Origin: JALHST01 sp963798435
GTDB taxonomy: Bacteria; Bacteroidota; Bacteroidia; Flavobacteriales; Flavobacteriaceae
Direction of reading: 5' to 3'
DNA: 64,000 nt
NCBI GenBank assembly: GCA_963798435.1
Contig: CAWCTF010000002.1
Location: forward strand, 490,607 to 554,606
How positions within the stretch are numbered: the stretch's first letter is position 1; every line of letters begins with the position of its first letter. The notes beneath the pieces are model-generated. The model was not told where the DNA came from. It saw only the letters and a program-made list of their open reading frames with translations, and ran no database searches. Positions 1-9,134 of the stretch are shown piece by piece. The position numbers and the translations under genes are program-made.

Positions 1-1
1 T

Positions 2-97
2 CAACCTATGCTTTCGTTTTCTAGAAATGTCATTGAGCTAACCCATCGTGATGTAGAACAGATGAGCGACCTTTCATTTTTGAACCAGACTGCCTAA
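2..97 (+). CDS. C-terminal end of an unidentified gene (partial)
   Basis: Frame 2 is open from the window edge to a TAA at 95-97 and gives a 31-residue tail ending in LSFLNQTA. It stops 10 bases before the convergent leuD stop, a normal spacing for two genes that meet tail to tail. The fragment is too short for a family assignment. The strand and the stop are the only supported facts. A chance open frame of this length is possible, so confidence is modest. Confidence 0.4.
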   Translation, partial: QPMLSFSRNVIELTHRDVEQMSDLSFLNQTA

Positions 98-107
98 GGT
101 TCCTATT

Positions 108-704
108 TTATAAAGGCGTATTTTTCGCGAATTCTTTTATCTCCGCTTTGATATTTAGCAAATAATCAATATCATCAAAGCCATTCAGCATGTTTTCCTT
201 TTTATAATCATTAATGTCGAATCTTTCTGAAGACCCGGTAGCAAGTAGCGTAATGGTTTGTTGTACCAGATCGACTTCCAAGAGGGTATCGGCATCCTTC
301 TCAATGGCACTGAAAATTTCCTCAAGGAATTCCGGACTTATTTGAACTGGGAGTACTCCGATGTTTAAACAGTTGTTGCGAAAGATATCTGCAAAAAAGC
401 TAGAGACCACACAACGAAATCCGTAATCGTAGATTGCCCAAGCCGCATGCTCACGGGATGATCCCGAGCCGAAATTTTTACCGCCCACTAATATCTTGCC
501 CTTGTAGGTCGGATTATTCAATACGAAATCCTTCTTTGGGGTGTTGTCCGGATTGTAACGCCAGTCCCTAAAGAGATTGTCCCCAAATCCTTCACGCTCG
601 GTAGCCTTTAAAAAACGGGCCGGGATAATCTGATCCGTATCAACGTTTTCGATTGGTAACGGAACCGCGGTAGTTTTTAATACTCTAAATTTATCGTATG
701 CCAT
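108..704 (-). CDS. leuD: 3-isopropylmalate dehydratase small subunit
   Basis: Small subunit of isopropylmalate isomerase, which interconverts 2- and 3-isopropylmalate in cytosolic leucine biosynthesis together with LeuC. The 198-residue length is standard. The aconitase swivel-domain signature GSGSSREHA is present near residue 80, preceded by the N-terminal stretch VDTDQIIPARF that is typical of LeuD. It follows leuC on the same strand after a 109-base gap, so the two are probably co-transcribed. The leuA and leuB genes often found beside leuCD are not next to it: a + strand gene ends directly downstream. Confidence 0.97.
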   Translation of the reverse strand: MAYDKFRVLKTTAVPLPIENVDTDQIIPARFLKATEREGFGDNLFRDWRYNPDNTPKKDFVLNNPTYKGKILVGGKNFGSGSSREHAAWAIYDYGFRCVVSSFFADIFRNNCLNIGVLPVQISPEFLEEIFSAIEKDADTLLEVDLVQQTITLLATGSSERFDINDYKKENMLNGFDDIDYLLNIKAEIKEFAKNTPL

Positions 705-813
705 ATTGTGTGAACTATGCGCTTGTCATTAATCGCAAAGCGCTTATTAATATATTATTTCTATTGAGCCGATTTTTCAGATTTGAGGTACATTAAATAG
801 AAAGAACCCAGTG

Positions 814-2229
814 CTATACACCTTCCAATTCCATCAGTTCCCGTGGATCGGTTACCTTGCCTGTAATCGCGGCGGCAGCGGCGACTAACGGACTCGCCAA
901 TAAGGTACGGGCTCCAGGACCCTGTCTCCCCTCAAAGTTTCTATTACTGGTACTTACAGCATACTTTCCTGTGGGAATTTTATCCTCGTTCATCGCCAAA
1001 CAAGCAGAACATCCAGGCTCCCGTAATTCAAAGCCTGCCGCATGTAAGATATCCAAAATTCCTTCTTCCTTTATGGCACTTTCGACCTTGTGGGAACCCG
1101 GAACCAGCCAAGCGGTAACATTCTCGGCCTTTTTTCTTCCCTTTACGATTGAGGCGAAGGCTCTAAAATCTTCAATTCGGCCGTTCGTACAGCTTCCAAG
1201 GAATACAAAATCGATTTTCTTGCCCATCATGCTATCCCCTTCCTGGAAATCCATGTACTTCAATGATTTCCGGTACGTGGCTATACCGCCTTCGACGGCT
1301 TCTGCCATGGGAATTCCGTTTGAAATTCCGATACCCATACCCGGATTGGTACCATAGGTAATCATGGGTTCTATGTTCGCGGCATCAAAAGTTACTTCCT
1401 TATCGAATTGCGCACCTTCATCGGTATGCAGGGTCTGCCAATACACCATGGCTTTGTCCCATGCTGCCCCTTTGGGGGTGAATTCCCTATCCTTAATATA
1501 ATCGAAGGTTTTTTCATCGGGGGCGATCAAACCGCCTCTTGCACCCATTTCAATACTCAAATTACATACGGTCATACGGCCCTCCATGCTCATATTTCGA
1601 AAAACTTCGCCCGCATACTCCACAAAATATCCTGTAGCCCCCGAAGTCGATAATTGGGAAATGATATAGAGCGCGACATCCTTGGGTGTAACGCCTCGTG
1701 ATAGACTTCCTTCGACATTGATGCGCATACTTTTGGGTTTGGTCTGCATAATGCACTGGGTGGCCAAAACCATCTCTACTTCCGAGGTTCCGATACCGAA
1801 GGCGATAGCGCCAAAAGCACCATGGGTCGATGTATGGGAGTCTCCGCAGACAATAGTGGCGCCGGGTTGCGTAATACCATACTCAGGCCCGACAACATGA
1901 ACAATCCCGTTTTTTTCATGGCCAAGACCCCAATAAGAAATCCCAAATTCCCTGGAGTTTTCCTCCAACATGTGCAATTGATTGGCCGATAAGGGATCTT
2001 CAACCGGTAAATGCTGATTTATCGTCGGGGTATTATGGTCCGCGGTGGCAAATGTCTTTTCGGGATAAATTACCTTGATACCTCTGTTTTTAATGCCTAA
2101 AAAAGCCACCGGACTCGTGACTTCATGTACCAAATGACGGTCGATGAAGAGCACGTCGGGCCCATTTTTTATCTGTTGTACTACATGGGAATCCCATACT
2201 TTATCGAATAATGTCTTTTTTGTACTCAT
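814..2229 (-). CDS. leuC: 3-isopropylmalate dehydratase large subunit
   Basis: Large [4Fe-4S] subunit of isopropylmalate isomerase, partner of LeuD just downstream. At 471 residues it has the usual family length. The cluster ligands are visible as the Cys in FLGSCTNGR and the two Cys in EPGCSACLAMN. The motif GDSHTSTHGAFGA of the aconitase family lies near residue 130, and the C-terminal SNRNFEGRQGPGA block is intact. No leader peptide or attenuator was recognised in the short space upstream. Confidence 0.97.
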   Translation of the reverse strand: MSTKKTLFDKVWDSHVVQQIKNGPDVLFIDRHLVHEVTSPVAFLGIKNRGIKVIYPEKTFATADHNTPTINQHLPVEDPLSANQLHMLEENSREFGISYWGLGHEKNGIVHVVGPEYGITQPGATIVCGDSHTSTHGAFGAIAFGIGTSEVEMVLATQCIMQTKPKSMRINVEGSLSRGVTPKDVALYIISQLSTSGATGYFVEYAGEVFRNMSMEGRMTVCNLSIEMGARGGLIAPDEKTFDYIKDREFTPKGAAWDKAMVYWQTLHTDEGAQFDKEVTFDAANIEPMITYGTNPGMGIGISNGIPMAEAVEGGIATYRKSLKYMDFQEGDSMMGKKIDFVFLGSCTNGRIEDFRAFASIVKGRKKAENVTAWLVPGSHKVESAIKEEGILDILHAAGFELREPGCSACLAMNEDKIPTGKYAVSTSNRNFEGRQGPGARTLLASPLVAAAAAITGKVTDPRELMELEGV

Positions 2230-2306
2230 AATCTCAAGTTTCTAAGGGTACAAAGCTAATGAAAGCTATAGTTTTTGTAAATTATTGTGCAGGGAAATTA
2301 CGATGT

Positions 2307-4412
2307 TCAACTAATGTAATTCCATATATTTTTATGTTTTATTAATTGGGCATAGGTATGTCGAATCACTAAGTTTTCGATCTTTTCCAAGGTAGGGTCG
2401 TTTTTTAAAAGTTGAATCGCGTAATGCCGTGCCGTTTTTAAAATGTCATTGTCTTTAACGATATCGGCTATTTTTAAGTTCAAAATACCGCTCTGTTGGG
2501 TCCCCATTAGGTCACCGGGACCCCGAAGGCGAAGATCTACCTCGGCAATCTCAAATCCGTCGTTCGTTCTGACCATGGTCTGTAATCGGGTCTTGGCCTC
2601 CGATGATAGCTTAGGCCCTGACATAAGAATGCAATAGCTTTGATCGGCCCCACGGCCAACACGACCTCGCAATTGATGAAGTTGAGAAAGACCAAATCGT
2701 TCAGAACTCTCAATAATCATTACCGACGCATTGGGTACATTGACCCCTACTTCAATGACGGTGGTCGCTACCATAATGTTGGTCTCGCCCTTTACAAAAC
2801 GCCCCATTTCGAAATCCTTGTCCTCTGGTCTCATTTTACCGTGTACGATCGAAATTTGAAATTCAGGTAGCGGAAAGTCCCGAACGATACTTTCATAACC
2901 ATCTATCAAATCTTTGTAATCAAGTGCTTCAGATTCCTGGATGAGGGGATACACCACATAAACTTGACGCCCTTTTTTGATTTCATCCCGGATAAAACGA
3001 AAGACCTTCAATCGATTGCTATCGAAGCGATGGACCGTTTTAATCGGTTTTCTACCTGGAGGGAGTTCATCGATCACCGAAATGTCAAGATCGCCATAGA
3101 GACTCATGGCCAACGTACGCGGAATCGGAGTAGCTGTCATTATAAGAATATGGGGCGGAATGGCATTTTTGTGCCAAAGTTTCGAACGTTGGGCCACCCC
3201 GAATTTATGCTGTTCATCAACAATCGCCAAGCCTAGGTTTTTATAGCGTACCTTATCTTCCAATAGTGCATGCGTGCCTATCAAGACATTCAGTTCGCCA
3301 CTTTCCAATTGTTCGTGGATGATTTTTCGGGCCGATTTTTTTACCGACCCCGTAAGTAAACCACAGGTGACATCCATTCCTTTGAGCAAATCGGTAACCC
3401 CCAAGAAATGCTGGTTAGCCAGGATTTCAGTGGGGGCCATAAAACAGGCTTGGAATCCGTTATCAATGGCCAAAAGCATGCTCATGACTGCTACAATCGT
3501 CTTTCCCGAGCCAACGTCTCCTTGCAAAAGGCGATTCATTTGAGCATTGCTTCCCAAATCTGTGCGTATTTCCTTGATGACCCTTTTCTGGGCGTCGGTA
3601 AGCGTAAAAGGAAGATGCTCTTTATAAAAATCGTTGAACAATTGACCGACCTTATCGAAAGTATACCCCTTGTTTTTCTGCTTACGTAGCATCATTTTGG
3701 CAATAAGCTGCAGTTGGATATAAAATAATTCCTCGAATTTAAGCCGAAATTGAGCCTTGGCAAGGAGTTTTTGATTTTTTGGAAAATGAATATTGAACAA
3801 GGCCTCACTTCTTGTAATCAATTTTAACTCTTGCAAAAGGTTTGAAGAAAGGGTTTCTAAAAATTCTCCCTTGGTATCCATAAAGAGTTGTTGCATCAAT
3901 TTATTGATTACCCGGTTTGTTATCCCCTTGTTTGATAATTTTTCTGTTGAAGGATAAATGGGCTGCATTGCGATTTTCATGCCTTGCTCATGTTCTGAAA
4001 GGATTTCCATTTCAGGATGGGGCATCGAGAATGCGCCATTGAACCAGTTACACCGACCAAAAATGACATAGGGTGTGTTTAATTTTAGGTTTTCCCTAAT
4101 CCACTTTTGACCTCGAAACCAGACCAATTGCATTTCCCCGGTATCATCGACAAAAGTAGCCACCAGTCGCTTCCCTTTTTGTTGTTCGATGGTTTTGATA
4201 TGGATAATTTTACCAATAAGTTGTACTTCGGCATTGTTACGTTCCAATTGGCCAATTTTATAGTATTGAGTCTTGTCGATATAGCGATTGGGAAACAGAT
4301 TGATTAAATCCTGATACGTTGCAATGCCTAATTCAGAGTGCAAGGTGTCAGCCCTATTGGGCCCTACACCTTTAAGATAAGTAATCGGAGTTTGAAGAAA
4401 AGTGGCATTCAT
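2307..4412 (-). CDS. recG: ATP-dependent DNA helicase RecG
   Basis: Superfamily 2 helicase that reverses stalled replication forks and branch-migrates Holliday junctions. The 701 residues include an N-terminal wedge/OB domain (FVDDTGEMQLVWF near residue 90), Walker A GDVGSGKT near residue 305, a DEQH box within VDEQHKFGVAQR, and motif VI QLRGRVGRG. Length and motif order match bacterial RecG. The gene is monocistronic and divergent from the M1 aminopeptidase gene, with 78 bases between the two starts. Confidence 0.97.
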   Translation of the reverse strand: MNATFLQTPITYLKGVGPNRADTLHSELGIATYQDLINLFPNRYIDKTQYYKIGQLERNNAEVQLIGKIIHIKTIEQQKGKRLVATFVDDTGEMQLVWFRGQKWIRENLKLNTPYVIFGRCNWFNGAFSMPHPEMEILSEHEQGMKIAMQPIYPSTEKLSNKGITNRVINKLMQQLFMDTKGEFLETLSSNLLQELKLITRSEALFNIHFPKNQKLLAKAQFRLKFEELFYIQLQLIAKMMLRKQKNKGYTFDKVGQLFNDFYKEHLPFTLTDAQKRVIKEIRTDLGSNAQMNRLLQGDVGSGKTIVAVMSMLLAIDNGFQACFMAPTEILANQHFLGVTDLLKGMDVTCGLLTGSVKKSARKIIHEQLESGELNVLIGTHALLEDKVRYKNLGLAIVDEQHKFGVAQRSKLWHKNAIPPHILIMTATPIPRTLAMSLYGDLDISVIDELPPGRKPIKTVHRFDSNRLKVFRFIRDEIKKGRQVYVVYPLIQESEALDYKDLIDGYESIVRDFPLPEFQISIVHGKMRPEDKDFEMGRFVKGETNIMVATTVIEVGVNVPNASVMIIESSERFGLSQLHQLRGRVGRGADQSYCILMSGPKLSSEAKTRLQTMVRTNDGFEIAEVDLRLRGPGDLMGTQQSGILNLKIADIVKDNDILKTARHYAIQLLKNDPTLEKIENLVIRHTYAQLIKHKNIWNYIS

Positions 4413-4457
4413 TCGACTAATTTAGGCCTTACCGTTATCAAGTGCAATCTAAAATAT

Positions 4458-4465
4458 TAAATTTG
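4458..4465 (+). promoter_or_regulatory. Predicted -7 element of the aminopeptidase gene
   Basis: TAAATTTG matches the Bacteroidetes -7 consensus TAnnTTTG and lies 25 bases upstream of the ATG at 4491, so a short leader is expected. I see no good TTG -33 element at the right distance, so this is a partial match only. Confidence 0.4.
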
Positions 4466-4490
4466 GTAACGTCAATGCATCCAAGCGCCT

Positions 4491-6581
4491 ATGTACCAAA
4501 AGTTATTTGTTCTTTTCATTCTGATCAGTTCTTGGGCAACTGCCCAACACCAGGACAAGGTGCACTTCCGACATGCCGACATTAAGGTGACCCCCATTTC
4601 TGACAAACACCAACTTAAAGGTTCGGTAATCTATACATTCGATGCCTTGGCCCCAGTAGATTCAATTTTCCTCGATGCCAAAAATATCGAGTTCTCAGAG
4701 GTCAGTTTGAACAATCGAAAAGTTGATTTCATCAATCATGGTAAAACGATAACCATAAAGAAGAAATTCAAGGAAGGCAAAACCTATCAACTTGCACTTA
4801 GCTATTCATGTTTCCCAAAACAGACCGTTTATTTTGTTGGTTGGCTGGATGATGATGAAAAAAACAACCAGATCTGGACCCAGGGCCAAGGAAAATATAC
4901 GAGCCATTGGTTACCCAGTTTCGATGATATGACCCAAAAAGTAGAATTCGATATTACCATTTCCTTTAAACCAGGATATGAAGTAATCGCCAATGGTAAA
5001 TTGCTTTCAAAAAAGCTCGATAACGAAGGCAATTTTGATTGGAAGTTTGGTATGGAAAAACCAATGAGCAGTTATCTTCTGGCTTTCGCCATTGGTCATT
5101 ACAAAAAGGAAAGCATACTTTCAGCAAGCGGCATCCCCATTGAAAATTATTATTACCCCGGTGATAGCCTTTTTCTCGAACCCACCTATCGCTATACCAA
5201 AACGATTTTTGATTTTTTGGAAAAAGAAATCGGTGTACCCTACCCATGGCAAATTTATAAACAAGTGCCCGTCAGGGACTTCCTATATGCGGGGATGGAA
5301 AATACAGGTACCACCCTCTTTTCTGATGGCTATGTCATAGATTCAACGGCATTTGTCGATAAGAATTATGTCAATGTCAATGCCCATGAACTCGCACATC
5401 AATGGTTTGGTAATCTGGTCACCGAATTAAATGGGAATCATCATTGGCTCCAAGAGGGTTTTGCGACCTATTACGCCTATTTGGCCGAGAAAAAGGTCTT
5501 TGGGGACGAATCATTTTATTGGAAACTTTATGACACCGCCAAACAATTGAATGACGTATCAAAGGAGGGCAAGGGGGAAGCTTTGACGAATCCCAAGGCC
5601 AGTAGCCTTACCTTTTATGAAAAGGGCGCCTGGGCGCTGTTAATGCTACAAGATGAGGTGGGTGAAATGGCATTTAACAAGGGGATTAAAATGTACTTGG
5701 AAAGATTCAAGTACAAAAATGCAACGATTTCTGATTTTATGAACCTAATGGAAGAAGGCAGCGGCAAAGACTTATCCGCTTTTAAAAAAATCTGGTTAGA
5801 GGAAACAGTATTCCCTTTTGAAAAAGCCATGGCACTATTAAAGAACAAATCAATTGCAGTGGCCGAGATGATCGATCTACAATGGCAATTGACGACCAGT
5901 TTGGAGGAAAATGGGAAAATTATAACCGATTTTTGGAATAAAACGGCGTCAGATGAATTAAAGAAGAGAATTATCATCAAGTATTATAAATCATTGTCGA
6001 CCGATTTTTTAGGGGAGGCATTTAAGAGTCAGAATCTCGAAATACGACAGGCGCTTTCCTTCATGGAAGGCAATCATGCCTTGAGTTTAAGGCAGGATTT
6101 TGAATCCTTGTTGCGAGATAAAAGTTATGTGACGGTTGAAAATGCCTTATATCAATTATGGATCAATTATCCACAGGACAGGGCAGAATTTTTAAATACA
6201 ACCAAGGGAATTATTGGATTGCCCAACAAGAATGTACGATTATTGTGGTTGACATTGGCCATACTTACCAATGACTATGAATCTAAGGAAACGAAGCGCT
6301 ATTTTGACGAACTAAGCGCGTATACAAGTCCGAAATATTCTTTTGAGGTGCGACAAAGTGCCTTTCAATATTTAAAGCAGGCATTCGGGTTTACCGATCA
6401 GAATTTGCGCGACTTAGTACAAGCTACTGCCCATTATTCTTGGCAGTTCAGACAATTTGCGCGGGATTTGTTCGATAGTTTGTGGAAGGATAAGGTATAC
6501 CAAGATCGATTCGTTGCATTGATGCCGAAACTAAACCCCGAAGAAAAGCGTTATATTCAAACCAAATTAAACGAACAATGA
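4491..6581 (+). CDS. M1 family metallopeptidase (aminopeptidase N-like), exported
   Basis: Zinc aminopeptidase of the gluzincin M1 family, predicted to be exported: residues 1-18 (MYQKLFVLFILISSWATA) form a signal peptide. The substrate-anchoring GMENTG motif is near residue 265. The zinc site HELAH starts at residue 299 and the third ligand is Glu322 in WLQEGF, giving the canonical HExxH-X18-E spacing. The roughly 230 residues after the catalytic domain are helical, as in ERAP/HEAT-type C-terminal domains. The stop overlaps the ATG of the patatin gene (ATGA), so the two are translationally coupled. A separate M1-like protein at 25114-27960 lacks these residues. Confidence 0.93.
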   Translation: MYQKLFVLFILISSWATAQHQDKVHFRHADIKVTPISDKHQLKGSVIYTFDALAPVDSIFLDAKNIEFSEVSLNNRKVDFINHGKTITIKKKFKEGKTYQLALSYSCFPKQTVYFVGWLDDDEKNNQIWTQGQGKYTSHWLPSFDDMTQKVEFDITISFKPGYEVIANGKLLSKKLDNEGNFDWKFGMEKPMSSYLLAFAIGHYKKESILSASGIPIENYYYPGDSLFLEPTYRYTKTIFDFLEKEIGVPYPWQIYKQVPVRDFLYAGMENTGTTLFSDGYVIDSTAFVDKNYVNVNAHELAHQWFGNLVTELNGNHHWLQEGFATYYAYLAEKKVFGDESFYWKLYDTAKQLNDVSKEGKGEALTNPKASSLTFYEKGAWALLMLQDEVGEMAFNKGIKMYLERFKYKNATISDFMNLMEEGSGKDLSAFKKIWLEETVFPFEKAMALLKNKSIAVAEMIDLQWQLTTSLEENGKIITDFWNKTASDELKKRIIIKYYKSLSTDFLGEAFKSQNLEIRQALSFMEGNHALSLRQDFESLLRDKSYVTVENALYQLWINYPQDRAEFLNTTKGIIGLPNKNVRLLWLTLAILTNDYESKETKRYFDELSAYTSPKYSFEVRQSAFQYLKQAFGFTDQNLRDLVQATAHYSWQFRQFARDLFDSLWKDKVYQDRFVALMPKLNPEEKRYIQTKLNEQ

Positions 6582-7489
6582 GAGCGTTGGTCATTTCAGG
6601 GGGTGGGAGCAAAGGCGCCTTTGCAGGAGGCGTGGCCCAATACCTTATGGAGGAAATGAGGTATAACTACGGACTTTTTTTAGGTACCTCGACCGGCAGT
6701 TTATTAATTTCGCATTTGGCATTAAAAAAGATCGAAAAGATCAAGGAGGTCTACACCTCGGTAAACCAAGACAGCATTTTCAGCAATTGCCCTTTTATCA
6801 TACAAAAAAAACATGGCGTTGAAAGTATCGCCATCAATCACTGGAACGTTTTTAAGAATTTTTACAATGGGAGCAAGACCTTTGGTGAAAGCCATAACCT
6901 GTTAAAGCTTATTAAAAATACGCTGACCCCCGATGAATTTAGGATTTTGCAAGATGGTCCCACCGATTTAGTGGTAACAGCGTCGAATCTTTCATTAAAC
7001 CAAGTCGAATACAAATCGATCAATGATTACACCTACGAAGATTTTTGTGAATGGATATGGATTTCTTGTAACTATACCCCATTTATGACTTTAGTGCAAA
7101 AAAATGGATGCGATTATGCTGATGGGGGTCTGGGAACCATGGTGCCGATCGAGGAAGCAATCAAAAGAGGCGCCACTGAGGTCGACGCCATTATTCTTCA
7201 AACCGAAACCACCTTATTCAACAGGCTGCCTTCAAAAAATGCCTTTTCATTGCTCACGAGCATGTTTGCCTTTATGTTAGACAGAATCGAGTCACAAAAT
7301 ATTAGAATCGGGAAATTCGTAGCTGCCCATCAAGGTGCTATTATCAATTTTTATTTTACACCCACGGTATTGACCACAAATTCATTGATTTTCGACAAAC
7401 AAAAGATGACCGCGTGGTGGGAGAGTGGTTATAACTTCGCCAAATATAAAAATGTCGAATTGAACCAGATTGAACCTGGGGTTAAATAG
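6578..7489 (+). CDS. Patatin-like phospholipase
   Basis: Cytosolic or membrane-associated lipid acyl hydrolase of the patatin/RssA family. The oxyanion-hole loop GGGSKGAF spans residues 8-15, the nucleophile is Ser38 in GTSTG, and the catalytic dyad is completed by Asp182 in the DGG motif, so all catalytic elements are intact. No signal peptide is visible. At 303 residues it is a single-domain patatin. It overlaps the preceding aminopeptidase gene by four bases, indicating an operon, although no functional link is obvious. The physiological substrate cannot be read from sequence. Confidence 0.93.
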   Translation: MRALVISGGGSKGAFAGGVAQYLMEEMRYNYGLFLGTSTGSLLISHLALKKIEKIKEVYTSVNQDSIFSNCPFIIQKKHGVESIAINHWNVFKNFYNGSKTFGESHNLLKLIKNTLTPDEFRILQDGPTDLVVTASNLSLNQVEYKSINDYTYEDFCEWIWISCNYTPFMTLVQKNGCDYADGGLGTMVPIEEAIKRGATEVDAIILQTETTLFNRLPSKNAFSLLTSMFAFMLDRIESQNIRIGKFVAAHQGAIINFYFTPTVLTTNSLIFDKQKMTAWWESGYNFAKYKNVELNQIEPGVK

Positions 7490-7544
7490 GGGTCTGAAAA
7501 TAGTCGAACAATTAGTTCAAAGAACGAAATACGAAGATCAAGCG

Positions 7545-8063
7545 TTACCAGAGCTCTCCGATTTCCTTTTTTACAAAAGAGAGCGCGGTGGCTGAAGGCG
7601 AGGCCTTGTCCATGGTCTCGGTCAAAACATCTTCACGAAGTTTATCGGCCGAATCGGTTTCACTCATGGCCGCTTTACGGATCATTTGTATCGTTGCACT
7701 TTTTGCCGCCTTTATAATATTCCAACAATCATCTGACAAATATATTTGTTGCGAAAGATTATGTTCGAATTCCTTTTCGATACTTCGGATCAAAAGGTCT
7801 TCGTATTCTGCTTTATCGGAAGATTTTGGAGCTACTCGCAACACGAGACTGGGGATTGCGATCCTTTCTAAAAACAAGGCCATACGCTCATAGGCCTGAA
7901 GGCGAATAGGCAATGCGTTTTTTTGGGAATCTTTGTGCAATAGATAACGTCTTCGGCCTTCTTCGTTTTTGGTGTGTAACCTAAAAAAATAGAAAGCAAT
8001 AGCGCCCGTGACCACCGCAGGCAATAAGTAGGCAAATAGTTGAAAAATTCCTTCTCCGGTCAT
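7545..8063 (-). CDS. Conserved Bacteroidetes membrane-anchored protein of unknown function
   Basis: 172 residues. One hydrophobic segment lies at residues 8-27 (FQLFAYLLPAVVTGAIAFYF), followed by a charged, helix-rich soluble part that includes KNALPIRLQAYERMALFLERI. It is recognisable as a flavobacterial hypothetical family but has no motif I can assign to an activity. The topology suggests an N-terminal membrane anchor with a cytoplasmic helical domain. It is convergent with the patatin gene and stands alone. Function unknown. Confidence 0.8.
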   Translation of the reverse strand: MTGEGIFQLFAYLLPAVVTGAIAFYFFRLHTKNEEGRRRYLLHKDSQKNALPIRLQAYERMALFLERIAIPSLVLRVAPKSSDKAEYEDLLIRSIEKEFEHNLSQQIYLSDDCWNIIKAAKSATIQMIRKAAMSETDSADKLREDVLTETMDKASPSATALSFVKKEIGELW

Positions 8064-8153
8064 TGTAATGGATTTTTGGTTTGATTATGGAGTAAGAACG
8101 CTTGTTTCTTGTAAAAATTATAACCAATTCATTTGGAAACCTTGCCGATTAGG

Positions 8154-8924
8154 CTATTTATTGACATTCTCCTTGACCATCATATAAAATTGATTGTATT
8201 TTGGATGTATCTTAATCTGAACACCTTCCTTGAAATTCCCATCTTTTCCTAGGATTGTCATGCGCTCGGGAGCTACGGCAAACTTCTTTTGGAGTACAAA
8301 GGCCACCGAAGAAGCCTGACTTGCCGCCATATCGAGGGACCCGGTCATACTTAGCCCTTCAATTGTAATTGCAGCATTGGGATTCGCATTCAAAATAGCG
8401 GCAATTTTTTCTAAAAATGGTTCAGCAGTGCTTATTACCTCTAAGGCCGAGTCACTGCCAAACATCGTTTCCAAACTCTCTGAAATGACTACTTCGCCAT
8501 TCTGGACAGAAATTCGAGCGTTCTCTCCAAGTGTCTGTTTGGCATTGGTTAAAACGATAATCGCGGTGGAGTCGTTTTTACTAATTGCATCATTGATGTC
8601 TTTCAATTGTTTTTCCTTTGCTCCCAGGCTGGCCATTGCTCGATTTACATTCTCCGAATTCTTGTTTGAAACCTCGGCAAAACTGTTTAGGTTTTTTAAA
8701 AGGGTTGCATTTGCGGCCTGTAGCTCCTGCACCTGGGTTTCAAATGATTCTGCCCTGGCGGTGCTTACCTTTTCATTCTTTTGTGCGGTAGTCACAAGGG
8801 TCTTGGTCGCTTCAAGTTCGGTTCGCAGATGGTCAATTTCAGCCATTAACTCACTTTTCTTCTGTCCAAACCCATAATTTGAGATGATCAGAAGGAGTAT
8901 AAATATGCGTAAATAAGGTTTCAT
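8154..8924 (-). CDS. OmpA-like envelope protein with degenerate peptidoglycan-binding domain
   Basis: 256 residues with a signal peptide (first ~20 residues, ending GFGQKK), a coiled-coil region at about residues 22-110 rich in Glu/Lys/Ala, and a C-terminal domain. The domain order copies that of the OmpA lipoprotein at 18642-19496, including the closing block (YNQFYMMVKE here, LDQFYSMIEE there). The OmpA motif GHTDD is replaced by GLSMTGS, and the NRR(T)RI segment is shortened to GVQIKI. The Asp and Arg that hold diaminopimelate in OmpA domains are therefore missing. It is probably a paralogue that no longer binds peptidoglycan in the usual way. A good promoter match lies upstream. Confidence 0.75.
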   Translation of the reverse strand: MKPYLRIFILLLIISNYGFGQKKSELMAEIDHLRTELEATKTLVTTAQKNEKVSTARAESFETQVQELQAANATLLKNLNSFAEVSNKNSENVNRAMASLGAKEKQLKDINDAISKNDSTAIIVLTNAKQTLGENARISVQNGEVVISESLETMFGSDSALEVISTAEPFLEKIAAILNANPNAAITIEGLSMTGSLDMAASQASSVAFVLQKKFAVAPERMTILGKDGNFKEGVQIKIHPKYNQFYMMVKENVNK

Positions 8925-8954
8925 ATATAGTATTTAGTATTCGCTAATTGGCTC

Positions 8955-8984
8955 CAAAATTATTTCAAAAGTTTCGTATTACAA
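8955..8984 (-). promoter_or_regulatory. Predicted Bacteroidetes promoter of the OmpA-like gene
   Basis: Read on the minus strand, TTG (8984-8982), a 19-base spacer, then TAATTTTG (8962-8955). This fits the Bacteroidetes -33/-7 consensus TTG-N17-20-TAnnTTTG well. The -7 box ends about 30 bases before the start codon at 8924. Confidence 0.6.
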
Positions 8985-9134
8985 GAGTAGAACTACCTAT
9001 TTCTTGATAAAAAATGCCACCTTTGGCTTCTTTTAGTATAGAAGATGTTTGCTAAAACAGACCCGTAAATAGAACTAGCGGTATTTTGATCGTAAGATTT
9101 GACCATATTCTATCTTCCATACCCGACATCGGGT

